DNA from: Bathymodiolus brooksi
Taxonomy: Eukaryota > Mollusca > Bivalvia > Mytilida > Modiolidae
NCBI GenBank assembly: GCA_963680875.1
Contig: OY804588.1
Location: 80,252,829 to 80,316,828, forward strand
Direction: 5' to 3'
Length of the DNA stretch: 64,000 nt
This document shows, piece after piece, positions 35,501-50,500 of the stretch. The translations under genes and the position numbers were made by a program. The notes beneath the pieces are model-generated. The model did not search any database and was not told the DNA's origin. It was given only the letters and a program-made list of their open reading frames with translations. Each line of letters opens with the position of its first letter. Positions within the stretch are counted from its first letter, which is position 1.

Positions 35501-38500
35501 GGGGGGGGGGGAGGGGGAAGGTTCTTGTTTTTTTATTTGTTTTTGCCTTTCGTTTGTATGCATCTTCCAGACTATTTGTTTTTACTTTCTATTTAATTTG
35601 ACGACAAAATAGTTAAATTCTATCGATCCTTGTATAGTAGTATTAACGAGTTAATTGTGTTCCAAGCCATATCATTTACACTGAACTGCAATGAAAAAAC
35701 CGATTGATACATGTATTAATGAATGTCCTACATGTACTTACAAAATCCCTTCGTTTTTAAGGGTGATAGTCTCATCGTCAGGAACTCCCCGTTACCGTTG
35801 TTGTATCTTTGTCTCATGCTGGAACTATGTTTCCGACAAGTCCCGTTTGGTCTATCAAGTACAATATTCACAGAAATGTAATGTTTTGAAGATGCTTTTT
35901 AATAAAGACAGAAACATAATGGTTCCTATGTTTCAGACATAATGGAGCCTCCACCCCCAATTTTTTTGTGGGTTCGTGCTACTCGATATTTAGTTGTATA
36001 TGTATGGTTTGCAGATCGTTGCGTGTTCCTTTTCTTTTTCTTTTGGTCATTGTGTTGTCTATCCTACTTCGATTTACTGATTTTGATTTTACCTTTGGTA
36101 TCTTAAAACTATTCTTTGTGCATGTAATGATATACTAGATTGTACATGGTGTACACAGATTTAAGATATTTTGTGTCAGCAAATAAGCAATGGGACAAAC
36201 TTCGAGTGAGAGTTGATCGCTTTAGTGAGGTGACTGATTTTTGTGTTACAATGTATGCACCACGTAGACCTGACTTGGATGCTGTATAACTGGGTGTTTA
36301 CAACAGGTAATCGACAATTCAAGGTGACCGTTAGGATAAGTTTGATTGCATTAACATAACATTTGCGTCCTCTTAAAAGAGGAATAATCAACTTTTAAAA
36401 TCATTTAGCTTTCGACTTTGAGTGTACCTGATGAAGGTTATTGTAGAAGCCAGTCATGCGCACTAAATTTGATATCTACGTTTTTATTAATGAAGATGGC
36501 TAGATCTGGAATCTCTAATGACTAGTTAACATTTGTATATCATTGATTAATGGTTGCTTTACGTCCACGGTCAAATATGTCATGTATATTGAGGATGAGA
36601 CAAACCTCTACTATATATAAGTGTTATGCGAACAAAACGTAATTAATGTGTCAACCATAGCAACCACCTATGGCTGTAACTGAAACAAAATGGAGAGTTG
36701 GAACGAAATATTTAGTGTTTTCCTTATCTTTCGGAATCCACAAAAAGTGGTCTATGACATGCAAGATGTGTGCAAATTTCAAACGCAGCACTCACTATGA
36801 CCCACCGCTAAAGCGGCTTACTGGAAAAACGAAACACGACAGTGGCAACACGAAGACTTTTTACCTGAGAATGTAAATGAAATAAAATATGCAGCATCCT
36901 ACTTACGATAAAGATACAAAGACACCATTAATGTCCCCGTGTTCATCTACGTCAAATCTTAGGATTGCAGAATCTGCAGCTGCATAATTGATCACACTGG
37001 GTCTTAAAATATCGTACCACACACCGGATATCTAAAAGTAATTTGTAAACATGTGCGTGTAACACTCTTACGTACTGTAAGTCCCTGGTTTTCTCCAGAT
37101 ATTCTGATTTCCTTTACCAGTATAGTTGCTTTGTTTTGCGATGAAAGTCCATTATGTGCAAAACATATCAACGATAGTATGATTATCAAGGAGTTTACGT
37201 CATTATAGTGTCACATTAAAAAAAACAGTGATATTATGTTCATTTCACGATAGTTGCTTGGTAATAGATATTATCGCTTGTAAAGATCAAAAGGGGGGGG
37301 GGGTGTATGCAAATAATCTATAACATTTCAATATTTTTGAATGTAAGCTTGAACACCAGTAATCCAACTAACGAAAGTCAAACAAAATAAACGAGTAGAC
37401 AAGAAACAAAAAAGAAGCAGGTGCTTGAAAAGAGCACTTTCGCCCATATCAGAGATGGGACAGTTGTTGAAATTCATATTAATTATCAATCAGGATAATA
37501 GTACACGTATTATGTGATACAGTTTGTCGGTGACTCAGAAGTTATCTTCGGTTTCCCTCACCAATAAACTGACCGCCACGATATAGCCGAACTATTTTTG
37601 AAATTGGCGCTAAACACCAAAACCCTAACCTGTATTTATCCTTTATATGTCGACACTTTTCATTGAGACTTTCAGATCACCTAAGTATGCCCAATGTTTA
37701 GTGATATTCCTTTTGCAAAACAGTCTTTAGTTTTCGGTGCACTGTGATAACTCACTGTTGTGTTTATATCCTAATTGTTGGTTTGAGCAAAAACCATTCA
37801 TCACTTGATAGCTTACATTGTTTATAGAAGAAGAGACTACTTATATATCAACTTACCCTTTGTTTATCCAATTTTTCCATCACTGGTATATCGTCAACTA
37901 AACAACTTCTTCCTTTATCACAATGTTCTAAGAAAAAAAACATAGTCATACTTATGAAAGATGTGTAAATTTCTCCTTTGATTTTTACATTATGAAGTAC
38001 CAAGCCCGCCATAAACATAGCATCGTTGATTTCTATGTGCAATGATGTGACCTTGACAAATCGTCGATACACATGATATCGTTGATATGCTTTGCCCGAA
38101 AGAACTTATCATTTTATCTCGCATCATAGAATGATGGCTATGGTCTTTAATGCCACTTTCAACACTGGAAATCGGAGTACCCGGGGAAAACCATCGATCT
38201 TCCGGAAGTCATTGACAAACTATATTTCATAATGTTGTATCGCGTACACCTCGCCTGAGCAGGATTCGAACTCACAACGTTAGGGGTGAGAGGACTGATT
38301 GCATATGCAGTTGTAAATCCAACCACCATGCGATCACGACCGGGACGGCGCCTTCGATTCGACATTGCTGTGATAAATCCATTCTCGCAAAATAAATCAA
38401 CGATAGCATATCTATAACAACTAGTTTGCTGATCATTTTATCAACAACTGTTCCACCAAAGAACGAACCAATACACATGTGGGGTATAATCATCCCCCCT

Positions 38501-41500
38501 TCTTGGAATATTCGAATTAGAGAAACATATATTAAACTATAATTAACAATGGTGAAATGTTAAATTAAAAAGGGCAATTGTTCCCATTGGTAATCTACGA
38601 ACCATCTATTTTACGTTAGTACCTGTGACAGCTTCAACATTAGAGAGGTCTCCACATGGTAATTTAAGTTTGGCTTCTAGAATTGAACGCGTCATGGAAT
38701 CAATTGTTTTTGTTCTACTGACCATGATAACCTTTGTACCGGAAGAAGAACATCCGCCATGAATGTCCTCTTCTACACATGCATACACCAATGCCACTTG
38801 GTAATCTGTGTATATTATTTTCATGGAATCTGAAACAAAAACCAAATTATCACAATGAATGATTTATAGTTGTTTGTAGAATTACTAAAACAATGCTAGC
38901 AAACATCGATACATAAGCCAGAATTTAAATAGAAACACTGACTTGTTTCGATCCATAATGACAATGCTTCGGTCTATTGCATTTCTTTTTATGTTTGTTT
39001 GTTTGATGGTGCTTAACGTCACTTTCAACAATATTTCAGTAATATCGTGACGGTGTGGTCAGCTTTATTAGTGGAGGAAAGTGGAGTACCCAGAGAAAAC
39101 CACTTACTTGCCGCAAGTCACTGACAAACTTTATTACATATTGTATATACATTTATATGTATCATACATTTGTTATTCTGTGTTTAGCTAGCTGCCCCTG
39201 GAGATGACGATTTCATGACGGGTGTCCATTTATGAGCAGGGAAATCTAAGCATCTCACTCATCATTTCCTAGGGGCTTGTATTTCTTCATCTAATAGCCA
39301 ATTACGATCAACAAATTGGAATACAAAAAATATATAGTGACGAGGAATACAAGGGTTCATAATTCCACTCACGATATTTTGTCAAAGTACGTGTTGCCCG
39401 AACTTTTACTAATCTTTTTAATATCATATTTTACTGTTATTTATTTTTGTATTCATATTTCCTTTTGCATGTTATATCTATGCAGGTGTATGTGCTGTGC
39501 GTTCGTCATTTAAACTCTATTAAGAATGTCCGATGGTCACATCTTCACTTGTATATTGTAATAAAATATGTCTTGATATAATTCCATGCGCTTAGGTTGG
39601 TTACTGGTATACTAACATAAAGGTCTGACATTGTCACGTTTAACAGCCACTAAGAAGTCACCATTTTCATTGTGACTATTACGGGTTACTGTTGCCGTGG
39701 ACAATAATGGGCATTCCCTGTCAATAAAAAAGAAACAACTATCTATTAAATATATACTATTATTAGTAAATTATATTATAATAGATTTGAACTAAAAGTC
39801 ATTCTCATAATAAAGAAAAACGTATTAACTGCCTCAGAATTAATATTTAGCGCATTGTCGCATGCGTCAAAACATAACAAAATGTCGGCAGTAGAGGCAG
39901 ATGTACAGAACACGGCGCTCAACAACTAAGGTTTGCTTCATTATCGGACGATGTATTGAAACAAATGTTCATGGATAAAGTTTCATAAATGATAAATGTT
40001 CATTATTTCAGAATACCACTATTTTCTCAAAATATAGAATAAAACTATTACTGTCTTTTGATACTGTAGATGTGTGGATTAATGAACTTTTGAAAAAAAT
40101 ATGATATTCAATTCACAGTGAATATCATTTATTTCATAAGTCAATAAATCCACATATTAACTGGTGTCAAATGAGGTTACAGGGAATGTTAAATAATCTT
40201 ATTTAGTAATATATTATCTATACACCTAGCATTCAAAGACATCTGATGCTGCTAAATAATATCAACCATATACGATAGTGCAAAATAATCACAAATTTAA
40301 ATACCAAACATCGATGGTCAAAGCACTAGCATGTCCAAGCTTACAGTTAAGCCAGCTATGTTTGTCGTCGTCCATTCTTTATTGTATTGTCCTTTTCCCA
40401 TTCTTATTGTATTGTATTGTATTGTTCTTTTGCCATTCTTATTGTATTGTATTGTATTGTTCTTTTGCCATTCTTATTGTATTGTATTGTATAGTCCTTT
40501 TCCCATTCTTATTGTATTGTATTGTATTGTTCTTTTCCCATTCCTATTGTATTGTATTGTATTGTCCTTTTCCCATTCTTATTGTATTGTATTGTATTGT
40601 TCTTTTCCCATTCTTATTGTATTGTATTGTATTGTCCTTTTCCCATTCTTATTGTATTGTATTGTATTGTCCTTTTCCCATTCTTATTGTATTGTATTGT
40701 ATTGCCCTTTTCCCATTCTTATTGTATTGTATTGTATTGTCCTTTTCCCATTCTTATTGTATTGTATTGTCCTTTTCCCATTCTTATTGTATTGTATTGT
40801 CCTTTTCCCATTCTTATTGTATTGTATTGTCCTTTTCCCATTCTTATTGTATCGTATTGTATTGTCCTTTTCCCATTCTTATTGTATTGTATTGTATTGT
40901 CCTTTTCCCATTCTTATTGTATTGTATTGTATTGTCCTTTTCCCATTCTTATTGTATTGTATTGTATTGTCCTTTTCCCATTCTTATTGTATTGTATTGT
41001 ATTGTCCTTTTCCCATTCTTATTGTATTGTATTGTATTGTTCTTTTCCCATTCTTATTGTATTGTATTGTATTGTCCTTTTCCCATTCTTATTGTATTGT
41101 ATTGTATTGTCCTTTTCCCATTCTTATTGTATTGTATTGTATTGTTCTTTTCCCATTCTTATTGTATTGTATTGTATTGTCCTTTTCCCATTCTTATTGT
41201 ATTGTATTGTATTGTTCTTTTCCCATTCTTATTGTATTGTATTGTATTGTCCTTTTCCCATTCTTATTGTATTGTCCTTTTCCCATTCCTATTGTTTTGT
41301 ATTGTATTGTCCTTTTCCCATTCTTATTGTATTGTATTGTATTGTCCTTTTCCCATTCTTATTGTATTGTATTGTCCTTTTCCCATTCTTATTGTATTGT
41401 ATTGTCCTTTTCCCATTCTTATTGTATTGTATTGTCCTTTTCCCATTCTTATTGTATTGTATTGTATTGTCCTTTTCCCATTCTTATTGTATTGTATTGT

Positions 41501-44500
41501 ATTGTCCTTTTCCCATTCTTATTGTATTGTATTGTATTGTCCTTTTTCCATTCTTATTGTATTGTATTGTATTGTCCTTTTCCCATTCTTATTGTATTGT
41601 ATTGTATTGTCCTTTTCCCATTCTTATTGTATTGTATTGTATTGTCCTTTTCCCATTCTTATTGTATTGTATTGTATTGTTCTTTTCCCATTCTTCAATT
41701 GGTGGCTTCCAGTTACCCCTTTAGTATTTTCATTTGAAACCTTTCTTGTAAATCTTAACTTCCGATTTTAATTGGGGTTGTCGTGGTCGTGATCGCATGG
41801 TAGTTGGATTTACAACTACATATGCAATCAGTGCATAATACCAATGGTGTTGCGAGCTCGAATCTTGATCAGGACAAGGCATACAACATCATGTGATCAA
41901 GTTTGTCAGTTTGTCATGTGTGGCAGGTCGGTGGTTTTCTCCGGGTCCTTCGGTTTCTTCCACCAATAAAACTGACCGCCACTATATAACTGAAATAATG
42001 TTGAAGGTGGCGTTAAACACCATCAATACAAACAAACGAAAAACTTTTCTAATTTGATAAGCATAAATATTAAAAGAACTATTATTAGTAACCCACCCAT
42101 TTTCCTTCCCGAAGACAACAGCTACAAATGAAGTGTCCTCTCTTCTGATGTCAATACGGTTTGCTTCCCAGTTCGAAGAGGCAATAACGTACCAAGAACC
42201 TGTCATCTTCAAACAAAGCAAAATATAAAATATTAACATTTACTTTGAGTGAGTGAGTGATTGTTGTTTAACCCCTACTCAGCAATGTTTTCAGCTGTAC
42301 CATGGCGAGAACAAGCTAATTTTCAATGAATTGATGATGAGGTCCGCTTTGTACTAGACCAACATGCTTAGTTGGATTTTTACAGTGCTAGCTCACTGAA
42401 ACAACAGTCCGCGGATAGACATGTCGCCCTACTCGGACACATTATTCTGATTACGAGCCAACCAGTCGCTGCTCTTTCTCCTCAATGCTCCGAGTTTAGC
42501 GGAGAAGTAGCAAATACCAATTGTATAGTCTTTGGATTGATCCGATCGGGGCTCGAACACACGATCTAACACACTTAAAGCGAGCGCGCTAACCATTGCA
42601 CCAACGATGAGGTTCATTTGCTTTGAAAATTTAGATTTTTCTAAATACACTTTAAAGTTGGAGTATGCAATTTGTATTTTTTTACACCATTATTCCTATT
42701 GTTAACGGTACTAAAATATATCAATACATGGCAATGGAATAGAAAACATTAGATACCCGCACATCTTTTCATTTGGTATATCTGCAATATATATGTCCAT
42801 TCATTGTTCATATGAAACAAATGTGAAATTGAGGAATGGCTTGGCCATGAAAATAGCTAAAACTGAAACACTGCTCATGTGACGTTCAACAGCAGCCACC
42901 CAATCAATAAACAAAATTGTGATTTTGTTTATTATCCGTTTCGGTCTTTATAGCATGTTTTTAAAGTGGCAGATATACTAGCTATTTTGAATAGAGATTT
43001 TAAACTTTTGTAATCTACACTGAATTATTGTGTAGCAATTTTCCGAGGATTTTCCATTAATAATGTAATTGACTTGAGCATATTACTACAAACCAGTTCC
43101 ATTGAAACCTTGTTCTGGAATGGTATTTCATGTACATTACAGCGTCTCTGTTCTGTGTTGGTATCTGAAACATTATCAGAAAGTTCAGAGGAAAGGTAAC
43201 AATCAAAGCGTGTTATCATATGTGTCATTATCCCCGGTTTTAGTGGTGTTCATGTTGCTTTAGTAGTCTATCTTGCTGTTTAATCTTTAGCAGTCTGTGC
43301 AGTGCTCTGTCTACGAATGTTTTGTTTTGTTTGTCATTTATCTTTTAGCTCTTATATTTGTTGTACTGTTTCGATTGGGATTCGTCGTGGTCGTAATCAT
43401 ATAGTAGTTTTATTTATAGGTATAAACGGTGTGTGTTCGAATTCCGCTCATGGTAAGACATACTCGATATAGCATTATGTGGTAAAACGTTTGTCAGTGG
43501 TTTAGGGCAGGTCGGTGGTTTTCTCCGGGTACTAGGGTTTCCTCCACCTATAAAACTGAACGCCACGATAAAACTGAAATATTGCTGAAAATGGCGTTAA
43601 ACACCACAACCCTAAGCCCAACACTCTTCTTCGATCTACGGTTTCTGATTACCCTTTGGTATCTTCAAGCTTGAGAGCACATCCTTAAGTAATACATGTT
43701 TTATACCCCGATATACACAGACGTTCGACTACCAACACATCTTATAGTGACAGTAAAGCATAGTCCTTTCCTCATTCATGACTTATCACCGGGTTTGTAA
43801 CTAGATTAACATGACGGGTTCTACTGGTGGAGCAGGAACTGCTCACCCTTCCTGAGCATCTGAGTTCATCCCCGGTTTTTTGTGGGGTTGGTGTTACTCG
43901 AACTTTAGTTTTATATGTATGTTTTGTAGATCGTTGTTTGTCCTTTTGTCCTTTTTCTTTTGGTCATTGTCTTGTCTTTTCTTCTTCGATATTAGGATTC
44001 TGATTACCATTTGGTATCTTCAAACTCTTCTTACATAGAATAGTAAAATCGTATGACAAAATGATAAATAAAGCATACCTGTGTGTGGAATAACCCATTC
44101 ACTACAGTCAACTACAAATAAAAAAAAACCACATACACTTAGTCAGATATCTAAAATTCAACATCAGAAAAGTATTTCTATATGGAAGTAAAATATCAAT
44201 CAGGAGGGACAGCAGAAACGATATCGCATGCATACACTGCTAAATAGTACATACATGTGGGTGATTTATTTAATATTTATACCACGGTTTTCCGAATTAA
44301 ACGTTTAAACAATCGAGCGCGTTTAACTCTGAAAGCCGTGATAAAAATGATGTGTAACATTAAGCCATGCAATATCGTATCCAGGGCGTTGATTATTGCA
44401 CGGATCTCTGACAGTAATAAAACTACAGCCCAGATTTAAAGTGTGCAATATCTTCGTATCTACGTATATCATTTAATAATTATTAGCTGTTGTTTACATT

Positions 44501-47500
44501 CTGGTATGTACATCATGAAAAAGATCAAAGGAAGAGAATGCATTCATGTTGCAACTATAATTGTCTTATACTAATATTAAGCCCATACAAAATTAAAATC
44601 ATAACCCACCATAATTTATTATCGTTGCATTGTCAGAGATGACAGTAAGCAAGACAAGAAATAGTTTCGCTGAACTACGTACATCTAAAGAGAGTTGAAC
44701 TACTTATATCTAAAGAGGGGAGGATTGCGTTTATTAACATTGCTAAACCCCGCCACTTTTCATTGATGTGATTGTAGCAATCCAGGAACGTGAACGTCCA
44801 TGTATATGTGTGTGTGTGGCATATATTTCCCTTCTGTTTCAAGGGCTTTTCGATTGTCATTTTTGAATAAAGTCCACATTGTAGTATTTGTTGTTTCTTT
44901 GTTTTTAATGTATTGGTACACAATGTTAACTATTAGCTTAATTTATTTCAAAGGTGCCTGGCAAAAACTCACCTGTATGTATGGTATCGTCCATATATTC
45001 TGGCGATAAGCACAATGAGGGAAACATGGAATACAGTTTCTGTTTAGTGTTAACGTCTATAGTTGGTTGACGACCATATATACTAGCTTCTGCCTGTAAA
45101 CAATTCCCCTTGTCATCCTTTCTGAAACATCCGTAGTGTAAGGAGTACATGCCGTCGTTGTAAATAATTTTGAATGGAACTGCAAAACATAGTGCAATAA
45201 AAACGTTAATATTCAATTATCCAGTTAAGTATGCATGAATGACCTCCCTTGGGTACACTCAAAATATCAAAGAAGATTGGAAAGTAAAATGATTTCAAAA
45301 TCGTGGGAAAAACGGAACTTAATGAACCTTAATAGGAAAGCCAAACTCAGCTAATGCTACCAATACGATGCATAGATCAAAACAAATAATATATGCACAT
45401 GTTACAGTAAAAGGGAGGAAGGACAATGTGAAGAAATAAAATTATTCGGAACTACTCTGATTTGTTGATCTTATTAGTCAAACAAGTAATTGATTATCGT
45501 GGAATGGTTTCGACTATTACAAAACAATATGAAACTACAAAGCTTAAGAATAAACTTATTGAAACAAACGAATCCAATAAGAAGAGGCAAAGGGGCAATC
45601 AGAATTCGTATATCGAAGAAGAACAGAGAACACAATGGCCAAAAGTAAAAGTACAAAAGGACAAACAATGAACTACAAAACATACATATAAAGCTAAAGA
45701 TCGAGTAACACGAACCCCACTAAAATCTCAGGTGCTCCGGAAGGGTAAGCAGTTCTTGCACCACTAATGACACTCGCTCGTCGTGTTAATAAGTTTGCTT
45801 AAATACGTACATGAGTAGGATACGTGGTAAATATGCTTTGTAAAAGAAATGAAATGACTGACAGTTGGCACGGATATTAAACTATGGCACAACATCCATC
45901 CCTGAAAGTTATACCATGGAATAAGCCCCTCCTATTTTCTTTTGGATTCACCAAACTTTAAAGACGGGTTATTGAATATATAAATTCGAGACAACAGACC
46001 ATGTTTTCTTCAAATACAAATTTTAAGCTGAATAATTCATCGGCATCAGGGTGTAAATGGTTCTTTATGTTCCAATGGGTCTTGTAGTACGTTTATTAAT
46101 AAATATATGTATGCTTATTTTATATTGTATTTCAAATTTCACCATCTTAAGACGAACTTGAAGATACCAAAGGGGTAATCAGAATCCGTATATCGAAAAA
46201 GGTCAGACAACGCAATGGCCAAACGAAAAAGGACAAAAGGACAAACAACGATCTTCAAAACAAACACATAAAACTAAAACACCACTAAAAACTGCGATAA
46301 ATGCTATTCAGTATTGACATTTGTGTAATTATATTCAAAGACTCGTTTCGTGATTGGTTGCTTGAAATCTGACATCTGATCATACCCGATCAATAATGAG
46401 ATTAGACGAAGTCTGATAAAAAATAAACATTGGTTAATGTTGCTTAACGCCTCTTTCAACACTATTTTAGTTATATCGTGGCGGTCAGTTTTATTCTTAG
46501 AGGAAACCGAAGTACCCGGCGAAAACCACAGACCTGTCGCAAGTCACTGACAATGTTTTATCGAGTACACCTCACCATGAACGGGGTTCGAACTCACAAC
46601 TTTAGTGATGATAGGCTCTGATTGCACAGGTAGTTGTAACTCCAACTACAACACGACCACGACGGTCTCCAATTGTCAGATAAAATATAAAAGTTTTTCT
46701 AATGAATACCATAACGAGTACTAATTAGTCACAATACTTAGGATGAGATTTAATGATTTTGATTTGATCTTTGGTGTTTAACGTCACTTTCAACAATATT
46801 TCAGCTATATCATTGCGACCAGTTTTAGCGGTGGAAGAACCCGGAGTACCCGGAGAGAACCACCGACCATGGGCAAGCAACTGGTAAACTTTATCACTTG
46901 CGGCTGCGAGTCGAGTGCACCTTTTTTGGTAATTTACACAGCCAGGCGCGAACCCACGCCGTATTGGTGATAAGCTTGTATGAGTTGTTAGGTAATTCTA
47001 CTACCTAACTCATTGAGCCACCCGGGCCTTTGCTTAGGGTGAGAGGTTAGCTTGTATTATTATGTCTGCATTTTCATCTTTAAAAACTGATAATTACAAC
47101 TATTACTCACGCCAAGGGAAAATATCTTCTGGTCCGCCAAGCCTCGCTTCCATTTCAGCTCCGTTGGTGTTTTCATTTGTTGGTTTGGTATAACTAGAGA
47201 TTGCTGGAGAACATTTATTATTGCTGTAAATATAACACGAAATGTTTTAAGATACCATAGGTTTTTTGTGCTGTAATATAACATTTAAAGTTAGCTTAGG
47301 GCTAATCAGAAGCTGTAAATCTACGACGGACGCACAATACAATAGCCAAAGGAAAAAGGGACAAAAGTGCAAACAACGATCCAGAAAACAATGCACAGAA
47401 AAAGTAAATTTCGCGTATCTCCCCCTCCCCCCTAATAAACAGGGTGAAATCAGGCGCTCCGTATTGGCAGCTAAAGTGTGATTCTAAATTTACAACGTTG

Positions 47501-50500
47501 CTAATTTGTATTTGTATCATTTTTTTAATTTACTGTTGTTTTTATTAACTTCCCTTGCTTTACGTTTTTTTCTGGTTCTGTCCTGTGCACCAAGATAATG
47601 ACTCTTTCGTTATCATTTGATGTTGGCGTGTTAAAGTAGTTTGCTGATCCCGTTTGTAATTCCATGGTTTTTATTTTATCTCGGTCTGTTAAAGTATTTT
47701 GTGTTCATCCTGATTGTGATTCTTTGATTATACTAAAAGTCAGTATATTGTTTATTTCGGCATATTGCATTGTCTTAGATGTTTGTCATTTTCATTTGCC
47801 ATAGATTCCCGTCTACTAAGAGGGGCCATTGTGTTCATGATCGTATGGTAGTTGGATTTACAACTACCTCTGCAATCAGTACCTATAACTAATCAAGTTG
47901 TGAGTCGATCGAAACCCGTTCATCGCGAGTTGTACTCACATTATGTGATAAAGTTATCAGTGACTTGCGACAGGTCAGTGGTTTTCTCTAGGTACTCCGA
48001 TTTCCTCCACCAACACAGCTGACTGCCACGATATAACTGAAATATTGTTGAAAGTGGCGTTAATCTCCATAATCCTAACCCAAATATTCTACGAAGTGGA
48101 ATTTTAGCATAAAATTAAATTGCATATTATTTTTGTTTGTGTGGTATGAAAAATGAGTTTAATTAATATTATACATATGCAAACAACTAAAATGTGGCAC
48201 TTATTTAGGATATGTTGTTAGATCTGCAGATTACCAATTGGGAATTTTGACGCCAAATAAACGAATGCGATGTAATTTGAATCCGATCTCGCAAGAATTT
48301 TTCGACCAAACAAAATATTACAATCGGCTTCAGTATGGTAATTATTATGACACAACTTACATAGCGCCTGAATATGTACTGTGTAGTGAACTGTTTCCCT
48401 TATACTGGTTATATGTCACGGATGAGTGAAACTGGTTCAACACATTTTTTGGTCTCGAAATTTCATACCATAAACCTGAAAGCTAACCAAACATATTGAA
48501 TGCTGACCGTGATGATGTCTAATTTCTTATCATGGTTTAAAAAGATTAGCATTTAAAGCACACATATTATTCTGTGAATAGTATGTAAACAAACAAGAGT
48601 GACATAAAATAAACGGTAGAGAAAATCGACGGTGCAATCCAGAGATATTGACAACAGTGGGTACACAAGACACATGACACATGACGAAGACAAACAAAAC
48701 AAACAAAAAAATCAGCACAAAAAACTAAAACGATGAGCAACACGGATCACAATGAAACAAATAACAACAACGAAACAGATAACAACAATGAAACAGATAA
48801 CAACAATGAAATAGATAACAACAATGAAACAGATAACAACAATGAAACAGATAACACCAATGAAACAGATAACACCAATGAAACAGATAACACCAATGAA
48901 ACAGATAACACCAATGAAACAGATAACAACAATGAAACAGATAACAACAATGAAACAGAAAACAACAATGAAACAGAAAACAACAATGAAACAGAAAACA
49001 ACAATGAAACAGAAAACAACAATGAAACAGAAAACAACAATGAAACAGATAACAACAATGAAACAGATAACACCAATGAAACAGATAACACCAATGAAAC
49101 AGATAACACCAATGGAACAGATAACACCAATGAAACAGAAATCAACAATGAAACAGATAACACCAATGAAACAGATAACACCAATGAAACAGATAACACC
49201 AATGAAACAGATAACACCAATGAAACAGATAACACCAATGAAACAGATAACACCAATGAAACAGATAACACAAATGAAACAGATAACAACAATGAAACAG
49301 ATAACAACAATGAAACAGATAACACCAATGAAACAGATAACACCAATGAAACAGATAACAACAATGAAACAGATAACACCAATGAAACAGATAACAACAA
49401 TGAAACAGATAACAACAATGAAACAGAAAACAACAATGAAACAGAAAACAACAATGAAACAGAAAACAACAATGAAACAGATAACAACAATGAAACAGAT
49501 AACAACAATGAAATAGATAACAACAATGAAACAGATAACAACAATGAAACAGATAACAACAATGAAACAGATAACAACAATGAAACAGAAATCAACAATG
49601 AAACAGATAACACCAATGAAACAGATAACACCAATGAAACAGATAACACCAATGAAACAGATAACACCAATGAAACAGATAACACCAATGAAACAGATAA
49701 CAACAATGAAACAGATAACAACAATGAAACAGAAAACAACAATGAAACAGAAAACAACAATGAAACAGAAAACAACAATGAAACAGATAACAACAATGAA
49801 ACAGATAACACCAATGAAACAGATAACACCAATGAAACAGATAACACCAATGGAACAGATAACACCAATGGAACAGATAACACCAATGAAACAGATAACA
49901 CCAATGAAACAGATAACACCAATGAAACAGATAACACCAATGAAACAGATAACACCAATGGAACAGATAACACCAATGAAACAGATAACAACAATGAAAC
50001 AGATAACACCAATGAAACAGATAACACCAATGAAACAGATAACACCAATGGAACAGATAACACCAATGAAACAGATAACACCAATGAAACAGATAACACC
50101 AATGAAACAGATAACACCAATGAAACAGATAACAACAATGAAACAGATAACAACAATGAAACAGATAACAACAATGAAACAGAAAACAACAATGGAACAG
50201 ATAACACCAATGAAACAGATAACACCAATGAAACAGATAACACCAATGAAACAGATAACAACAATGAAACAGATAACACCAATGAAACAGATAACACCAA
50301 TGGAACAGATAACACCAATGGAACAGATAACACCAATGAAACAGATAACACCAATGAAACAGATAACACCAATGAAACAGATAACACCAATGAAACAGAT
50401 AACACCAATGGAACAGATAACACCAATGAAACAGATAACAACAATGAAACAGATAACACCAATGAAACAGATAACACCAATGAAACAGATAACACCAATG

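Noticed and set aside
40278..41771. Three overlapping plus-strand ORFs of 400-497 residues (LYCIVLFPF repeats)
   Set aside because: They are translations of the 25/30/35-bp ATTGT array in three frames.
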